From: Rhabdophis nuchalis
Taxonomy: Eukaryota; Chordata; Lepidosauria; Squamata; Natricidae
Direction: 5' to 3'
Length of the DNA: 64,000 bases
NCBI GenBank assembly: GCA_039707465.1
Contig: CM077648.1
Span: forward strand, 18,387,619-18,451,618
Numbering within the stretch: position 1 is the stretch's first letter; each line of letters starts with the position of its first letter. A program made the position numbers and the translations under genes. The notes beneath the pieces are model-generated. The model searched no databases and was not told the DNA's origin. It worked only from the letters and a program-made list of their open reading frames with translations. Shown piece after piece: positions 21,141 to 31,834 of this stretch.

Positions 21141-21470
21141 AGTTGGAGGTCTCATTGATGAATAGGAAACTGAACTTGGACACTGGAAATCTATCTGTGC
21201 AGAGATAAATTGTAAACCTGTTGTAGTATTCAAGTTTACATTTCTATTCTCCCACCCCACAGCTGTTTTATTGCCTTGTCAATTTATGTTTTAACCCTCT
21301 TTAAAACTGCTTCGGGTCAGTAAAAAAAAAAAAAGGCTTCGTAATTGAAATAAAAAAAATAAAAAAATTATATGAGACTTTTCTCTATGATCCACCATTT
21401 AGCAGTGACCAGATTTAGTCCAGCATAATTTCAGCAGACCTTATCAAGTAATTTCATATCACAATTGGAG

Positions 21471-21648
21471 CAGTGGTGGGTTTCTGCAGGCTCGCACCTA
21501 CTCGCGAGAGCCAGTTGGTGAAATTTAGAGAACTGGTGAGAGGGGGTTCCACCGGCGTACCTGGCAGTAAATCTGGCCCGCCGCTGCCAGTGACCCAACG
21601 GGAAGGAAAGAAAGAAAGGAAGGAAGGAAGGAAGGAAGGAAGGAAGGA

Positions 21649-21716
<68 letters not shown>

Positions 21717-21892
21717 ACTTATCATCACAATTGAGTCCAAAATTTTGGTTGCTAAGCAAGAGCGTTGTTAAATGAGTTTCACCACATTTTAAAAGGTGGC
21801 CACTCCCACCCTGTCACATGACTGCCAAGCCACGCCCACAAAATAGGCCACACCTACAGAGTAGGTTCTAAAAAATTTGAAACCCACCACTG
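21471..21892. mobile_element. hAT MITE with internal GAAA microsatellite, copy 1
   Basis: Starts CAGTGGTGGGTTTCTGCAGG, ends AATTTGAAACCCACCACTG, with a perfect duplication AATTGGAG (21463-21470, 21893-21900). The left part is followed by a GGAA/GAAA array (about 21600-21717), then by a right part with ACAATTGAGTCCAAAATTTT. No transposase. All five copies in the window have the array at the same place. Confidence 0.93.
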
Positions 21893-22247
21893 AATTGGAG
21901 CCAGAAAAATTAAGATTTACTTATGGGTGTTGACATTTTCATGAACTAATAAAGCAATGTTTTTGATTTCTGATGTTTTCCGCATACAACTTTATTTATT
22001 CCACAAATACTTTTTTGTACCTACCTTTTGTAACAGCATTTTCAAAGCAACCTCATAATTTTGTCAACCCGCAGCACTCTTGGACTTTTTAAGGAATGCA
22101 CACATTTATTCAAGCTTACTTAAATACATTCAAACTGTCCAAATGAGAACTGGGACTTCGGTATTTGGGAAGAATTAATTACTTGGGGAGTTGGTATTGG
22201 CTAAAATGAGGAATGACCTCCGCTCCAACACCTTCAATTCCATAGAG

Positions 22248-22341
22248 CAGACTTTTTCAATTTCGGCAAGCTTTAAGATATATGGATTTCATCTCCCAGC
22301 CAGCATGCTTAAAGAAGTCAAGGTTGAAAAACCCTCAGAGA
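22248..22341. mobile_element. Short degraded foldback MITE
   Basis: CAGACTTTTTCAA at the left and TTGAAAAACCCTC at the right form an inverted repeat. The interior (TTTCATCTCCCAGCCAGC) resembles the CAGGGG foldback family. The target duplication is not clear. Confidence 0.5.
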
Positions 22342-22627
22342 GAGGATAAAGAGTAATTTATAAATAATGAAGTAAGGTTAAATAAATATTTAAAAGACAT
22401 AAATAAAACAATACAATTAAAATTGTATAATCTATTACTGTAATCAACTGGAAATAGGTAGCATTATCAAGGAAAACCCAAGCTAGCAAATACTTATTTA
22501 CTGGTTGAAATCACTTTAGTCCCCATCTCCCAATTTTGCAATACTGCATACTGTTATTTGTCTTCTTCCTACTCTAAATCTGCCACAAATCCTTGTTTCT
22601 TCAGAGCCATAGATACTGGATGTATAT

Positions 22628-22868
22628 CAGTGGTGGGTTCCTACTGGTTCAGACTGGTTCAGCCAAACCGATAGTGGTATGGAGGCCTGGGTCGTTGCAA
22701 CCAGCAGTGACTCAGGCCTGCCACGCCCCCTGAACCGGTTTCCCTGTCACCGCTGTTGGTGCCGCCATGTTGTTTTTTTAGTTTGGAACACTTTCTATTG
22801 ACCTGCGTATGCACGAGCAGCGCACACATGAGCAAAGTGGCAGTAGCGCCGGCCGGAACCCACCCTTG
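22628..22868. mobile_element. hAT non-autonomous element, 241 bp
   Basis: Starts CAGTGGTGGGTTCC, ends GGAACCCACCCTTG, with a perfect duplication ATGTATAT (22620-22627, 22869-22876). The interior has ACTGGTTCAG, GCCTGGGTCG and CCCCCTGAACCGG. Related to 13589 and 49690. Confidence 0.9.
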
Positions 22869-22964
22869 ATGTATATGCATTGGGTGTTCAGAGCAAAGTA
22901 TCAGAACCCAATTTTTATTATTAGTTTATTCCATAGCCAGGCAATCACAATGCTATAGAATATC

Positions 22965-23029
22965 TGTTGAGATTCTCAATCATCCACATAATGGTTGTCC
23001 CAAAGGATAACCTTGAGGACAACCATGAC

Positions 23030-23074
<45 letters not shown>

Positions 23075-23078
23075 GATG

Positions 23079-23165
<87 letters not shown>

Positions 23166-23610
23166 TAAATTTTTATACCGCCCTTCTCCCTTCCGGATGA
23201 CTGAGAATTTCCATAGGCATTTAGCTATGCATTTTGGGATGAATCTGAATGGATTTCCAGAACAATGGCAGACTACAGGATTTGTGCTTCAGTGTGAGAT
23301 GCACACAACACAGACTCACCCCCAATAGCCTGCACATGTGTTCAACAGCGAAGGGGCACAGGGCAGAAAAAAATCCTGCAGCCAAGAAGGCTCCACACCC
23401 ATTTGCACTACTCAGGTAACCCTGAGGACACAGATAAACCTCCAAAGGGCCTCAACAAGTCTCTGAAAGAATGGAAATGACCAGTCGTCTGCAAGGAGTA
23501 TAAATCCTTCCAATCCCCACAATCCAGTCAGAGCTGAAGAAGCTTCTTGGATGAGAAGCTAAATGTCCTCAAAGAAAAACAAGACAGTCCAGTTGCCTGC
23601 TGAATGCTAT
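22965..23610 (+). mobile_element. Penelope-like element remnant, split by a short LINE insertion
   Basis: The left end has inverted copies of ATGGTTGTCC and GGACAACCATGACCTGGATG. After the insertion (23031-23196) the text resumes with GGATGACTGAGAATTTCC. From about 23385 to 23470 it reads like the coding tail of the PLE at 18845 (CTCCACACCCATTTGCAC, then GACACAGATAA), and it ends with the terminal motif AGAAGCTTCTTGGATGAG at about 23539-23556. Confidence 0.6.
23031..23196 (-). mobile_element. Ultra-short LINE insertion with expanded tail
   Basis: A (GAT)n run (about 23033-23077) passes into a (TTA)n run (about 23079-23164). It is followed by only about 33 bp of L2/CR1 3' end (AAATTTTTATACCGCCC, TTCTCCCTTCCGG). 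GGATGA flanks both sides, consistent with a target duplication. The microsatellite is therefore most simply the poly-repeat tail of a LINE copy truncated to a few dozen bases. Confidence 0.7.
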
Positions 23611-23852
23611 TGCAGAGTAGTAGTTTGGCTTGCCAAGGTACCAGCCCTGTTATAGGACATGTTCACACACTTCCCAAGGTGCGCTACAGGAGGTCAGCTG
23701 GCTTTGCACCAGAGAGAAAGACGAGCAACTCTGCCTGCAGGGTTATCCAGGCCTCCTCCCTTTCAGCAGCTACCTCACTAGTGGGCAGCCCAATCAGGAA
23801 GGCATCAGGAATCTAACTGCTTGCACAGAGAACCGCCTTGTCTTCTCACCGA
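23611..23852. other. Unrecognised, moderately GC-rich DNA
   Basis: Between the PLE and the SINE lies a stretch with two overlapping open frames that show no family motif. I cannot assign it. Confidence 0.4.
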
Positions 23853-23955
23853 AGTGGTACCTATCTATCTACTTGCATAGAACATGCTTTCGAACTGTTA
23901 GGTGGACAGAAGTGGAAGCGAATGACGGGAACTCACCCTGCCAAACTCGTTGTTC
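23853..23955 (-). mobile_element. SINE family A fragment, minus strand
   Basis: The complement of the middle of the family (GTGGTACCTAT, TACTTGCATAGAACATGC, GGACAGAAG). It stands just before a second, longer copy, so two insertions or an internal rearrangement are possible. Confidence 0.65.
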
Positions 23956-23959
23956 CCAA

Positions 23960-24253
23960 CACTAGGGGACAGTGCTCATCTCCATTTCAAAGCCGAAGAG
24001 GCAGCGCTGTTCAAATAAGTCTCCTTGTTCATGTTGCCGGCATGACTAAATGCCCAAGGCGCACAGAACGCTGTTACCTTCCCACCAAAGGTGGTTCCTA
24101 TTTTACCACTTCCCTTTTTTACGTGCTTTTGAACTGCTAGGTTGACAGAAGCTGGGACAAGTAAAGGGAGCTCCCTCCGTTACGTGGTGCTAGGAATTCG
24201 AACTGCCAACCTTTCTGATCGACAAGCTCAGCATCATAGCCACTAAGCCACCC
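23960..24253 (-). mobile_element. tRNA-derived SINE, family A, minus strand
   Basis: CTCATCTCCATTTCAAAGCC near the left, GGTGGTTCCTATTTT in the middle and GCCACTAAGCCACC at the right are the complement of the family A SINE, from near its 3' end to its tRNA-like head. A 16-base stretch (TACCACTTCCCTTTTT) is extra in the middle. Confidence 0.8.
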
Positions 24254-24479
24254 CATATCCCATGAGAGCCATTCATTAAATTATACAACACAAGGCTAGA
24301 AACTTGCCAACATACAATACGAATTCAGCTTTGGGAGCTGTTGCTTTAAAAAAAGAGAATCAGAAAAGGTGGGGGAAAGGCAGACCATAACATGTTATTA
24401 ATATTGCCCTGAGGAGGTGGCTGTTCACTTCAGAAGACTTTCTTAAAAGGTCATCACTCGGAAACCTGCACATTTTCAA

Positions 24480-24745
24480 ATTCAAATTCAAATTAAGATT
24501 TATTAACCGCACCCTCTCCCCACAGGGACCCGGGGCGGTGCACAGGCATAATTAAAAACAATATACAAAATACAAACATTACTTAAAATAAAATTAAATA
24601 AATCTACCTATGCTAAAAATATATAATTAAAACCCATTAAAATTTGTAATTAAAAGACAGAGAGAACTATTCAAGGCCGGCCAGTCGAAAGAGATGGGTC
24701 TTCAATTTTACCCGGAAGGAGCGGAGGTCGGTGGTCGTTCTAATA
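24480..24745 (-). mobile_element. L2/CR1 LINE 3' end, minus strand
   Basis: Begins with ATTCAAATTCAAATT tail repeats, then GGACCCGGGGCGGTGCAC and an AT-rich 3' UTR, and ends in coding sequence that matches the C-terminus of the plus-strand copy at 25150-25615 (for example GGCCGGCCAG and CGGAAGGAGCGGAGG). Confidence 0.8.
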
Positions 24746-25149
24746 TCAGTTAATATCTAATATCAGTTGATTTTATTCAACTTAAAGCTACACCTGCTGT
24801 TCCCACAACAACTTCTACTCAGCGTATTTGTTTTTATTCAAAGAAGCTTCTAGAAGACCGGCACCTATTATTTCATCATGATATTTACAGTTTGGGATAG
24901 AATTATGACAATTATAACATTTTTTTCCAAGCAAACATATATTTATTTCGTCCTGTTGGAGTAAGCACCTAGAACCCTGGTTGATGTGAGCATCCTCAAT
25001 CATTTCAATTGTTTCGCTTCTGATAATTAATTCTCGCTTCATTTCTCTGGTGTTAGAAAGGTTAGTCTTTCTGCTTCTGTAGGCTTCAAGGTTTTTTTAA
25101 GGGGAAAAATAACACATTTTAAGAGTAATGTTTTTGAGAAAGTTTATAA
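24746..25149. other. Unique DNA between two divergent LINE tails
   Basis: AT-rich sequence with no recognised feature. Confidence 0.5.
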
Positions 25150-25615
25150 TGAAGCGCTCCATGGCTCGGGACCTAGCTATCTGCGGGATCGGATCCTGCC
25201 TCATACATCCTCACGGCCGATTCGCTCCCACAGAGAGGGACTTCTCCGGGTGCCGTCCACTAGACTATGTCAGCGGGCGACGCCCAGGGGAAGGGCTCTC
25301 TCTGTGGCGGGCCCAGCCCTCTGGAACGACCTTCCCCCCGACATCAGAACAACCACGGACTTCCGCTCCTTCCGTCTGAAATTAAAAACTCATCTTTTCC
25401 GTTTGGCCGGCCTTGGGTAGCCTCTCTCTATAGGGTCTAGCTGTTTTAATTGGGTATTTTAGTATATTAAGGGGATTTTAGCACAGGCCCAGATTTAATT
25501 TGTTCTTAATTATATTTGTATATTTATTGTATTGTGGTTTTAGTTTTCCCTGTGCACCGCTCCGAGTCCCTACGGGGAGAGGAGCGGTCTATAAATTAAA
25601 TTATAAAAAAAATAA
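25150..25615 (+). mobile_element. L2/CR1 LINE 3' end, plus strand
   Basis: GC-rich coding sequence for the ORF2 C-terminus. It has the same order of blocks as other copies (CGCTCCATGGCTCGGG, CACAGAGAGGGACTTCTCC, CTGGAACGACC), then a 3' UTR ending ACGGGGAGAGGAGCGGTC and AT-rich tail units. The coding frame is interrupted, so no product is expected. Confidence 0.85.
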
Positions 25616-25736
25616 AAAAATAACCAAATGTGATCCATACGTATTGGTTATCTGTGCTAGGATCAGCCTTTTTCTCACACCCATGTCCTGTTGTTTTTAA
25701 AAATAGGTTTTTGGCGGAACAGTGGGCACAGGAAAT
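25616..25736. other. Short unique spacer
   Basis: No feature is recognised between the LINE tail and the Helitron-like region. Confidence 0.4.
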
Positions 25737-26130
25737 CTCTCTCTATATATAAATGGTTGTGTCTGTGTGTGTATGTTCCAGTACAACTCTGGAACGCCTT
25801 GAGCAATTTCAATCGAACTTGGTACACAGATTACTTACCCTCTGGAAACAAATATTGTGGGGGGTAAGAAACCCCTAACACCCCTCTGGGTGTGTGTTCT
25901 GTTAAGATACATCATGTTGTGCCTTAAAATGGCTTCTACCATGCTGCCTTTAAAATGGCTTCTACTGTACAGCGCTGTGGAGTTACCATGGTAACAGCTT
26001 CACAGTACTTCATAAGGGGGCTCTCTCTGATAAGGGGGAGAAATCCAACATTAGAAATTGCAAGAAGGTTCATGGAAGGAGGGTTGGAATAAATAAATAC
26101 CGGGGCAAAACCCGATATTGAAAAATGAGA
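25737..26130 (+). mobile_element. Possible non-autonomous Helitron
   Basis: The left side TCTCTATATATAAATGG is like the TC-starting 5' ends of vertebrate Helitrons. Near the right end ACCGGGGCAAAACCCGAT could form the short hairpin that precedes a Helitron terminus, but the expected CTAG-like end is not present. The middle repeats TTAAAATGGCTTCTAC twice. I see no RepHel coding sequence and no target duplication, which fits Helitron insertion. Confidence 0.5.
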
Positions 26131-26559
26131 TATACAACGTAAAGACTGAACAGAAGCTTACCACCATTTATAGAGATAAAAAAATAATTCAGGAAAAATG
26201 TAGAATTGTACATGGAAATAGTATTCTCTTGGCGCTATGATTATATATAGATATTCTCTTGAGGCTACGGTTATGTACAGAAAACAACAACCACAAAGAG
26301 AGTCACAAGATATCTCTAGGGATTTTAGTATTGCCTTTAACAAATGACTGAAACACAGTACTTGATATATGGTGTTTATTGCCGTGACTCCAGAGTATTG
26401 TTTATTCTGTGCTTCACCTCTCCAAATCTTAGAAGCGGCAGAGATACCTGTAAGAGAGCAAATAGGTATTAGGAATATTACAATTACACCATGTCGTATA
26501 TGGAATGACATTTTGAACTCAGTGATATTTTACTAGGTAATATAGTATTCTTAAAAGGG
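26131..26559. other. Unique DNA, nothing recognised
   Basis: No gene or repeat family recognised. ATTCTCTTG and CTATGATTATAT/CTACGGTTATGT repeat once about 35 bp apart near 26222-26275. Confidence 0.5.
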
Positions 26560-26886
26560 ACACGATGGCTCAGTGGCTAAGACTCTGAGCTTGTCAATCA
26601 GGTCGGCAGTTCGGCGGTTCGAATCCATAGCGCCACGTAATGGAGTGAGCTCCCGTTACTTGTCCCAGCTTCTGCCAACCTAGCAGTTCCAAAGCATGTA
26701 AAAATGCAAGTAGAAAAATAGGAACCGCCGTTGGTGGGAAGGTAACAGCGTTCCGTGCACTTTCAACCTTTAGTCATGCCAGCCACATAACGCTGGAGAC
26801 ATCTTCAGACAGCGTTGGGGATGAGCACTGCCCCCTAGAGTCGGGAACCATAAGCACATATGTGCGAGGGGAATCTTTACCTTGTA
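26560..26886 (+). mobile_element. tRNA-derived SINE, family A
   Basis: A-box-like GATGGCTCAGTGGCTAAG at about 26567-26582 and a good B box GGCGGTTCGAATCC at about 26613-26626. The tail ends CTTTACCTT. The part between CTTCAGACAGCG and GGGGATGAGC is shortened against other copies. Confidence 0.9.
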
Positions 26887-27221
26887 GTATTCTTTCTGAG
26901 CGAGCAAGACAATATGAATTCTAAGAAAAGGAGAAGCATGAGGGAAGTTAAAAAAAATAATAAACAAGAAACTTTAGAATGGAGAATTCAGAAGATTTTA
27001 TAGGGGAGAGTCTTAGATCTCTGAGTATTTTTGGATCTGAATTGCAATGCACAAATATGCTAAGTGTCCATACAGCTAAAGAATTGCAAACATATGACTC
27101 AATGGCTCTGATATAGTTTTTGGAAGAACCCAAGGATGCTTAATATGAATCTGGAGAAAAGACAGAACATCTTAGGTAGGTCTCTGTACTTAGCACTCCA
27201 AAATGCAAGAATCATAACACG
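26887..27221. other. Unique DNA between two SINEs
   Basis: AT-rich sequence, nothing recognised. Confidence 0.5.
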
Positions 27222-27540
27222 GAGCTTGTCGATCAGAAGGTCTAGCAGTTTAGGGGTTCGAATCCCTAGTGCTGCGTAACAGGGTGAGCTCCTATTACTT
27301 GTGCCAGCTTTTGCCAACCTAGCAGTTTGAAAGCACATAGAAAATGCAAGTGGAAAAATAGGGGCTACTTTGGTGGGAAGATAACAGCATTCTGTGCACC
27401 TTCGGCGTTTAGTCTTGTCGGCCACATGACCATGGAGACATCTTCAGATAGTGCTGGCTCTTCTGCTTAGAAACGGAGATCAGCACCATCCCCTAGAGTC
27501 GGGAACGACTAGCACATATGTGCGGGGAAATCTTTATGTT
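27222..27540 (+). mobile_element. SINE family A, head truncated
   Basis: The A box is missing. The copy begins at GAGCTTGTCGATCAG and keeps the B box GGGGTTCGAATCCC (about 27254-27267), body and GGGAAATCTTTATG tail. Confidence 0.88.
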
Positions 27541-28833
27541 ACCTATAAGAAGGAATAGCATTGTGAATGACAAACTCTCAGGATGGTGAAGAAATGGCTG
27601 TTTTGTTTTGTTTTTGGAAAGACTCTGTAGATATCCTTTAAACCTTAATGGCAGAGTGGTGCTTGAAAGATAGGTAGGTATTTGCACATGTCAACAATTC
27701 CATTAGATCTGTTCCCATTAATGTACTCACCTGAGGCAGCAGCTAGATTTTAACCCACTTCCAGGTACAGTATCTGGGACATTCTCCTCATACTTGACAG
27801 CTTTTAAGCCAGTTGCATTGCTGTCCTTTCCAGAACAAAGTGGATTGTTTCCTCAAAGCATCATAGAGGATGCTCCTAAACCTACAAGACACAAATTAGA
27901 CTTAAATAAAAAGCCAGCCTATCTGAATTCTTTTATAATCAAGAATGCAGGATTTGGAATATTGCAATGCATGACGTGAAGATTTTTTACAAATTAATTT
28001 TAGAATGTTATCAATAGTATTGCATGCCATGCTAAAACTACTTTTAAATATCGCTGTGAAATTTGTATGTTGCATTTCAAATTTGGTTCCCCCCCCCTTC
28101 ACCTGTGTTAAAATTGCATTTATTTTATTTTTTAATAATGCCATGCGATATCTGACATTACAAGGAGAAAAAGTCTTCCTGCTAGTTAGGAGTTACAATT
28201 TTTAAAATTAGGCCTCATGGTAGTTGATAACTGATCTGAAAAGATAACTGATTATAATTCTTTGGATTTATACAAATGTAAGACTAAATATATTCATATT
28301 TTGTGATTAATAATGGTTGCTATCATTCATTAGTATAAAATCAGTTATTGTCAGTCCAGTGGAACTTTTGTAGATTAGGAATAATTAGTTCTCAAGAGGA
28401 TGAAAAAGATGCTAACTAGGCACATATGTAATACATTAGATCTTTACGTCTTTTAGGGCAAAGAGGATTGCATAAATTAGGCAGAATATAATCAAATCTT
28501 AATTGAGGATATAGTGCATGTTTTTCTAATATAGAACATATTGGCTCTAATCTGTACATGAAAGTGAGCACATCTTCCCAGATCATGTGTACAAAAAACA
28601 ATTCTTGATGAAGTGTAAGTAATTCGTGCGGCTTCTTTTCCATTCTTATATTTACTTAACATGGTACTTTGATGGTGATAATAATCAGTCTGGAATTGGG
28701 AGAAGATAATAAGCCTAAGAAATCTATCTAATCTCTAACATTACTTTGACCTGATTGGACATAATAACAGCACCTAAATTAAAATATTAAGTTAAATCAA
28801 ATTTTAAAATAAATTAAAAAATAACATCTAACC
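27541..28833. other. Unique AT-rich DNA
   Basis: No gene or repeat family is recognised over nearly 1.3 kb. A C run stands at 28090-28098. Confidence 0.55.
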
Positions 28834-29124
28834 CAGGGATGTCAAACTTCATTGAGGGCCATATCAGGATTGTGTTTGACCTTGGGGAGCTGGTGTGTAT
28901 GTGTGTGTGTGGCCAGCTCGATGTCTGTTTTTGGCTGTGATGGCCTCCTGCAGCCCTCTGCCAGCGAAAATGGAGCTCGGGGGGGCAGGGCGCACACAAG
29001 CTCCATTTTTGCTGGCAGAGGCACTATGGACCAGTCCTTTGCTGTTTTAGGGTGGCCCCATGGGTCAGATGTAAGCACCCTGCAGGCTGGATCCAGCCCA
29101 TGGGCCTTGAGTTTGACACCTTTG
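28834..29124. mobile_element. hAT non-autonomous element, 291 bp
   Basis: Starts CAGGGATGTCAAACTTC and ends GAGTTTGACACCTTTG, an inverted repeat, with a perfect duplication ATCTAACC (28826-28833, 29125-29132). The interior has a short TG-rich run and GGAGCTCG/GAGCTTGTG blocks. Relatives: 9187 and 62916. Confidence 0.9.
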
Positions 29125-29189
29125 ATCTAACCAGTGTGGAACTGGGAGAGTCTTCAATTTGTTTAGTAACTATTCAAAGATACAACAGT

Positions 29190-29560
29190 GTTTGAAAAGT
29201 GAGTTATGACCATTCCTTTTACGTGGGATCATTAAAGTGTCCTATGGTCACATGATCATGAGCTGAGCTCTTGGCAACTGGCTCACATTTATAATGGTTG
29301 TGGCATTCTAGGGTCACCATTTGCAAACCTCCTAGCTGGCTTCTAACTGGCCCAAGGCAATGGGGAAGCCAGCAGAGAAAGTTGTAAGATGTTGTGTTCG
29401 TGTAAGACGTTTCATTTAGTGATTGATTGATGACCATGGCAAAAGTTATAAAAGTGGGTATAGTCAAGTGATGCCATGTCAAAGTCCACACTACTTGATG
29501 AATTTTCAAATCCAAGTTGTGGTCTTAAGTGGAAGACTACCTCCGCCCTATTCAGGCATT
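29190..29560. mobile_element. Degraded GGACTACCTG-type MITE
   Basis: It shares ATGGTCACATGATCA, TTGGCAACTGGCTCACAT, GGGAAGCCAG and a GTGGTCTTAAGTGGAAGACTACC-like right end with the element at 42228-42600. The order is the same but the divergence is high. Confidence 0.55.
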
Positions 29561-29639
29561 TGCTGGAGGCATAAGATCGTGAAATTATGTAAAAAGAAAA
29601 GAAGAGAAAAGGTATCGGGTGGTCCTATTTCCTAAGATT

Positions 29640-30080
29640 GAAAATCAGGCTTGTCAGATCTTACATATTTTCTATCCTGCTCTATAGAGCAGAAAGTTGG
29701 TCTCTTACAAAAAACCACTTGAAGAGACTAGAAGCATTTGAAATGTGGATTTACAGGTGTTTGTTACGTATACATTTGTTGACAAAATCAGAAATGAGGA
29801 GGTGATAAGCTGCCTGGGAATGCAAGGGAAATCATCAAAAGCATTAAAAAATAAAAGTTAGAATATTTTGGACATGTGATGCAGCACCCGGAAAAATACG
29901 GCATACTTCACTTAATCCTCTAGGGAAAGATTGAAGGCAAATGAGGTCCAGGCAGAAGAAGAACATCATGGCTTCAAAATCTGAGGGATTGGTTTGAACA
30001 AAACTCAACAGCACTTTTTCATGTGGCTGTTGAGAAAAATAGGATCGCCAACGTATCGCCAATGTCCGATGATAGGCATG
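29640..30080 (+). pseudogene. RTE-like LINE ORF2 C-terminal remnant
   Basis: The plus frame from 29645 reads IRLVRSYIFSILLYRAESWS, then a RLEAFEMWIYRCLLRI stretch and IRNEEVISCLGMQGK, before stops appear near 29855. In other frames HPEKYGI and KIEGK follow. The ESW..T....RLEAFEMW.YRR.L..  pattern is the tail of RTE-type non-LTR reverse transcriptases. It differs from the Bov-B copy at 34057-34549, which reads YGCESWTIRKAEHQRIEVF. The element is inactive: it has several stops, lacks the reverse-transcriptase motifs and its ends are not defined. Confidence 0.6.
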
Positions 30081-30589
30081 GCACAACAAGAAGAGAAGAT
30101 TTCCTACATCCAAACACCCTTTCCACTCTCCCAATTTCTATACATTGTATATGATATCTGAAAACAGCTGTGCTTATGTTTCCTTGAATACATCACAACT
30201 CCTTTTCATACCTCTGTATACAATGTAGGTAGGTTGGCCAAAGCAAACAGGAAGGTTGAATTAGGGAGAGCTAGTACGTGCTGCCCTATTCTCTACTCAC
30301 TTTGAAGCTTCTCGTGTAATTGACATTGTCAAAGTTGTCCAAGCACAAGTACTTTCTCGTGCCTATATACACTAAGTTTGGCACAGAAACATGCATACGT
30401 AGATGGGAGCGTTGTGATTGCTTTAACTTCTGGAAGATGAATGAGTAAGAATGTAAGACAAAGACGTCATGCTTGAAAACTAGGGAACCATTTTGATGAT
30501 TTGGTAGTAAGATACATTTACAATTGGTAGCAAAAACTATGATTCCTATTGGAGTGTCATAGAAAGTGGTATATCCATAAGATAGCAAG
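30081..30589. other. Unique DNA, nothing recognised
   Basis: No gene or repeat family is recognised. Confidence 0.5.
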
Positions 30590-30815
30590 AGCACTTAGAC
30601 TTATATATCGCTTCACAGTTCTTTATGTACTGCTTTACAATCAGCATATTTCCCCCAATAATCTGGGTCCTCATTTTACCCACCTCAGAAGGATGGAAGG
30701 CTGAGTCAACCTTGAGTCTGGTGAGATTCGATCTGCCAAACTGCTGACAGCCGGTGATCAGCAGAAGTAGTCTGCAGTACTGCACTCTAACCACTGTGCC
30801 ACAGTGGCTCAACAT
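30590..30815 (-). mobile_element. tRNA-derived SINE, family B, minus strand
   Basis: Complement of family B: tail GCAAGAGCACTTAGAC, body CCTCATTTTACCCACC, a B-box complement GAGATTCGATC near 30723-30733 and head complement TCTAACCACTGTGCCAC near 30785-30801. Confidence 0.88.
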
Positions 30816-31606
30816 CCTGGGTACAGTAATACAACAGTCAGAGATAAGCAATTCTTCCTGGTCTAGTCCTTAATACTTTTATATACACATAGTAATAATG
30901 AAAATAATGGGGCAAAAGTTTTTTGAAGCTTAACACAAACAAGAACAAAGCAGAGTTATCCCTCGTGCTGTTTTTTCAAAAGAAGAACCCTAGAATTTTC
31001 AATTTACCATAATTTGCCTTTCATAATTTAATTACTTTACACATATAGTTACAGTCAGATTATATCCTTAAATTGAAAATACAATTCCCCATCTGTATCT
31101 TTATGCAATGCAGTGATGAAGATTTCCCAATATCAAATCTTCCAGAGGATTTAAAAGAACAAATCCCAAAAATCTCAATCGGGATAATGGAAGTTGCAAA
31201 TCCATCTCGCAGAGTGAACACCAGGCAGAAATGATCATTTGAAGTAACCTTAGATCATTCTAAGAGCTCTTTTGTAAACAAGATATCCATAATAATCTAT
31301 CTGAGTGACAACTAATCTAAGAAGCCTCTTATATTCCGGTTATTATTACTTATGGTGTGGACCCAGATGTCATTTGAAGTTTGTGATGCCATATTGATAT
31401 GTATTACAAAGACTTGATTCTTCTCTTTCTTGGTAAGTGTCCTTGCCTTATATTTCGTACATGCTACATCCTGTGGCAGCTTTATCTTCATGATTAACTC
31501 TGCCATTTCTGTCATCTGCGCCCAGTTGAAACTTCCTTATGAATAAGAATGTCATTTCTCATGTTCGCTGCTGTTCCAACCAACACTTTGTGACCTTCAA
31601 ACTTAT
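30816..31606. other. Unique DNA, nothing recognised
   Basis: AT-rich DNA with no recognised feature. Confidence 0.5.
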
Positions 31607-31614
31607 ATATAGGC

Positions 31615-31790
31615 CAGTGGTGGGTTTCAAATTTTTTAGAACCTACTCTGTAGGTGTGGCCTATTTTGTGGGCGTGGCTTGGCAGTCATGTAACAGGGTG
31701 GGAGTGGCCACCTTTTAAAATGTGGTGAAACTCATTTAACAATGCTCTTGCTTAGCAACCAAAATTTTGGACTCAATTGTGATGATAAAT

Positions 31791-31834
<44 letters not shown>

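Noticed and set aside
21473..21775. KKERKKER-type open frames in hAT MITEs (also 35797, 58117, 62431)
   Set aside because: They run through the GAAA array. The flanking part is non-coding MITE sequence that is the same in all copies.
22967..23200. Open frame with poly-Asp and poly-Tyr
   Set aside because: It is the translation of (GAT)n and (TAT)n.
26560..26640. Possible tRNA gene
   Set aside because: A and B boxes are present, but the rest cannot fold into a cloverleaf and the sequence continues as the SINE body.
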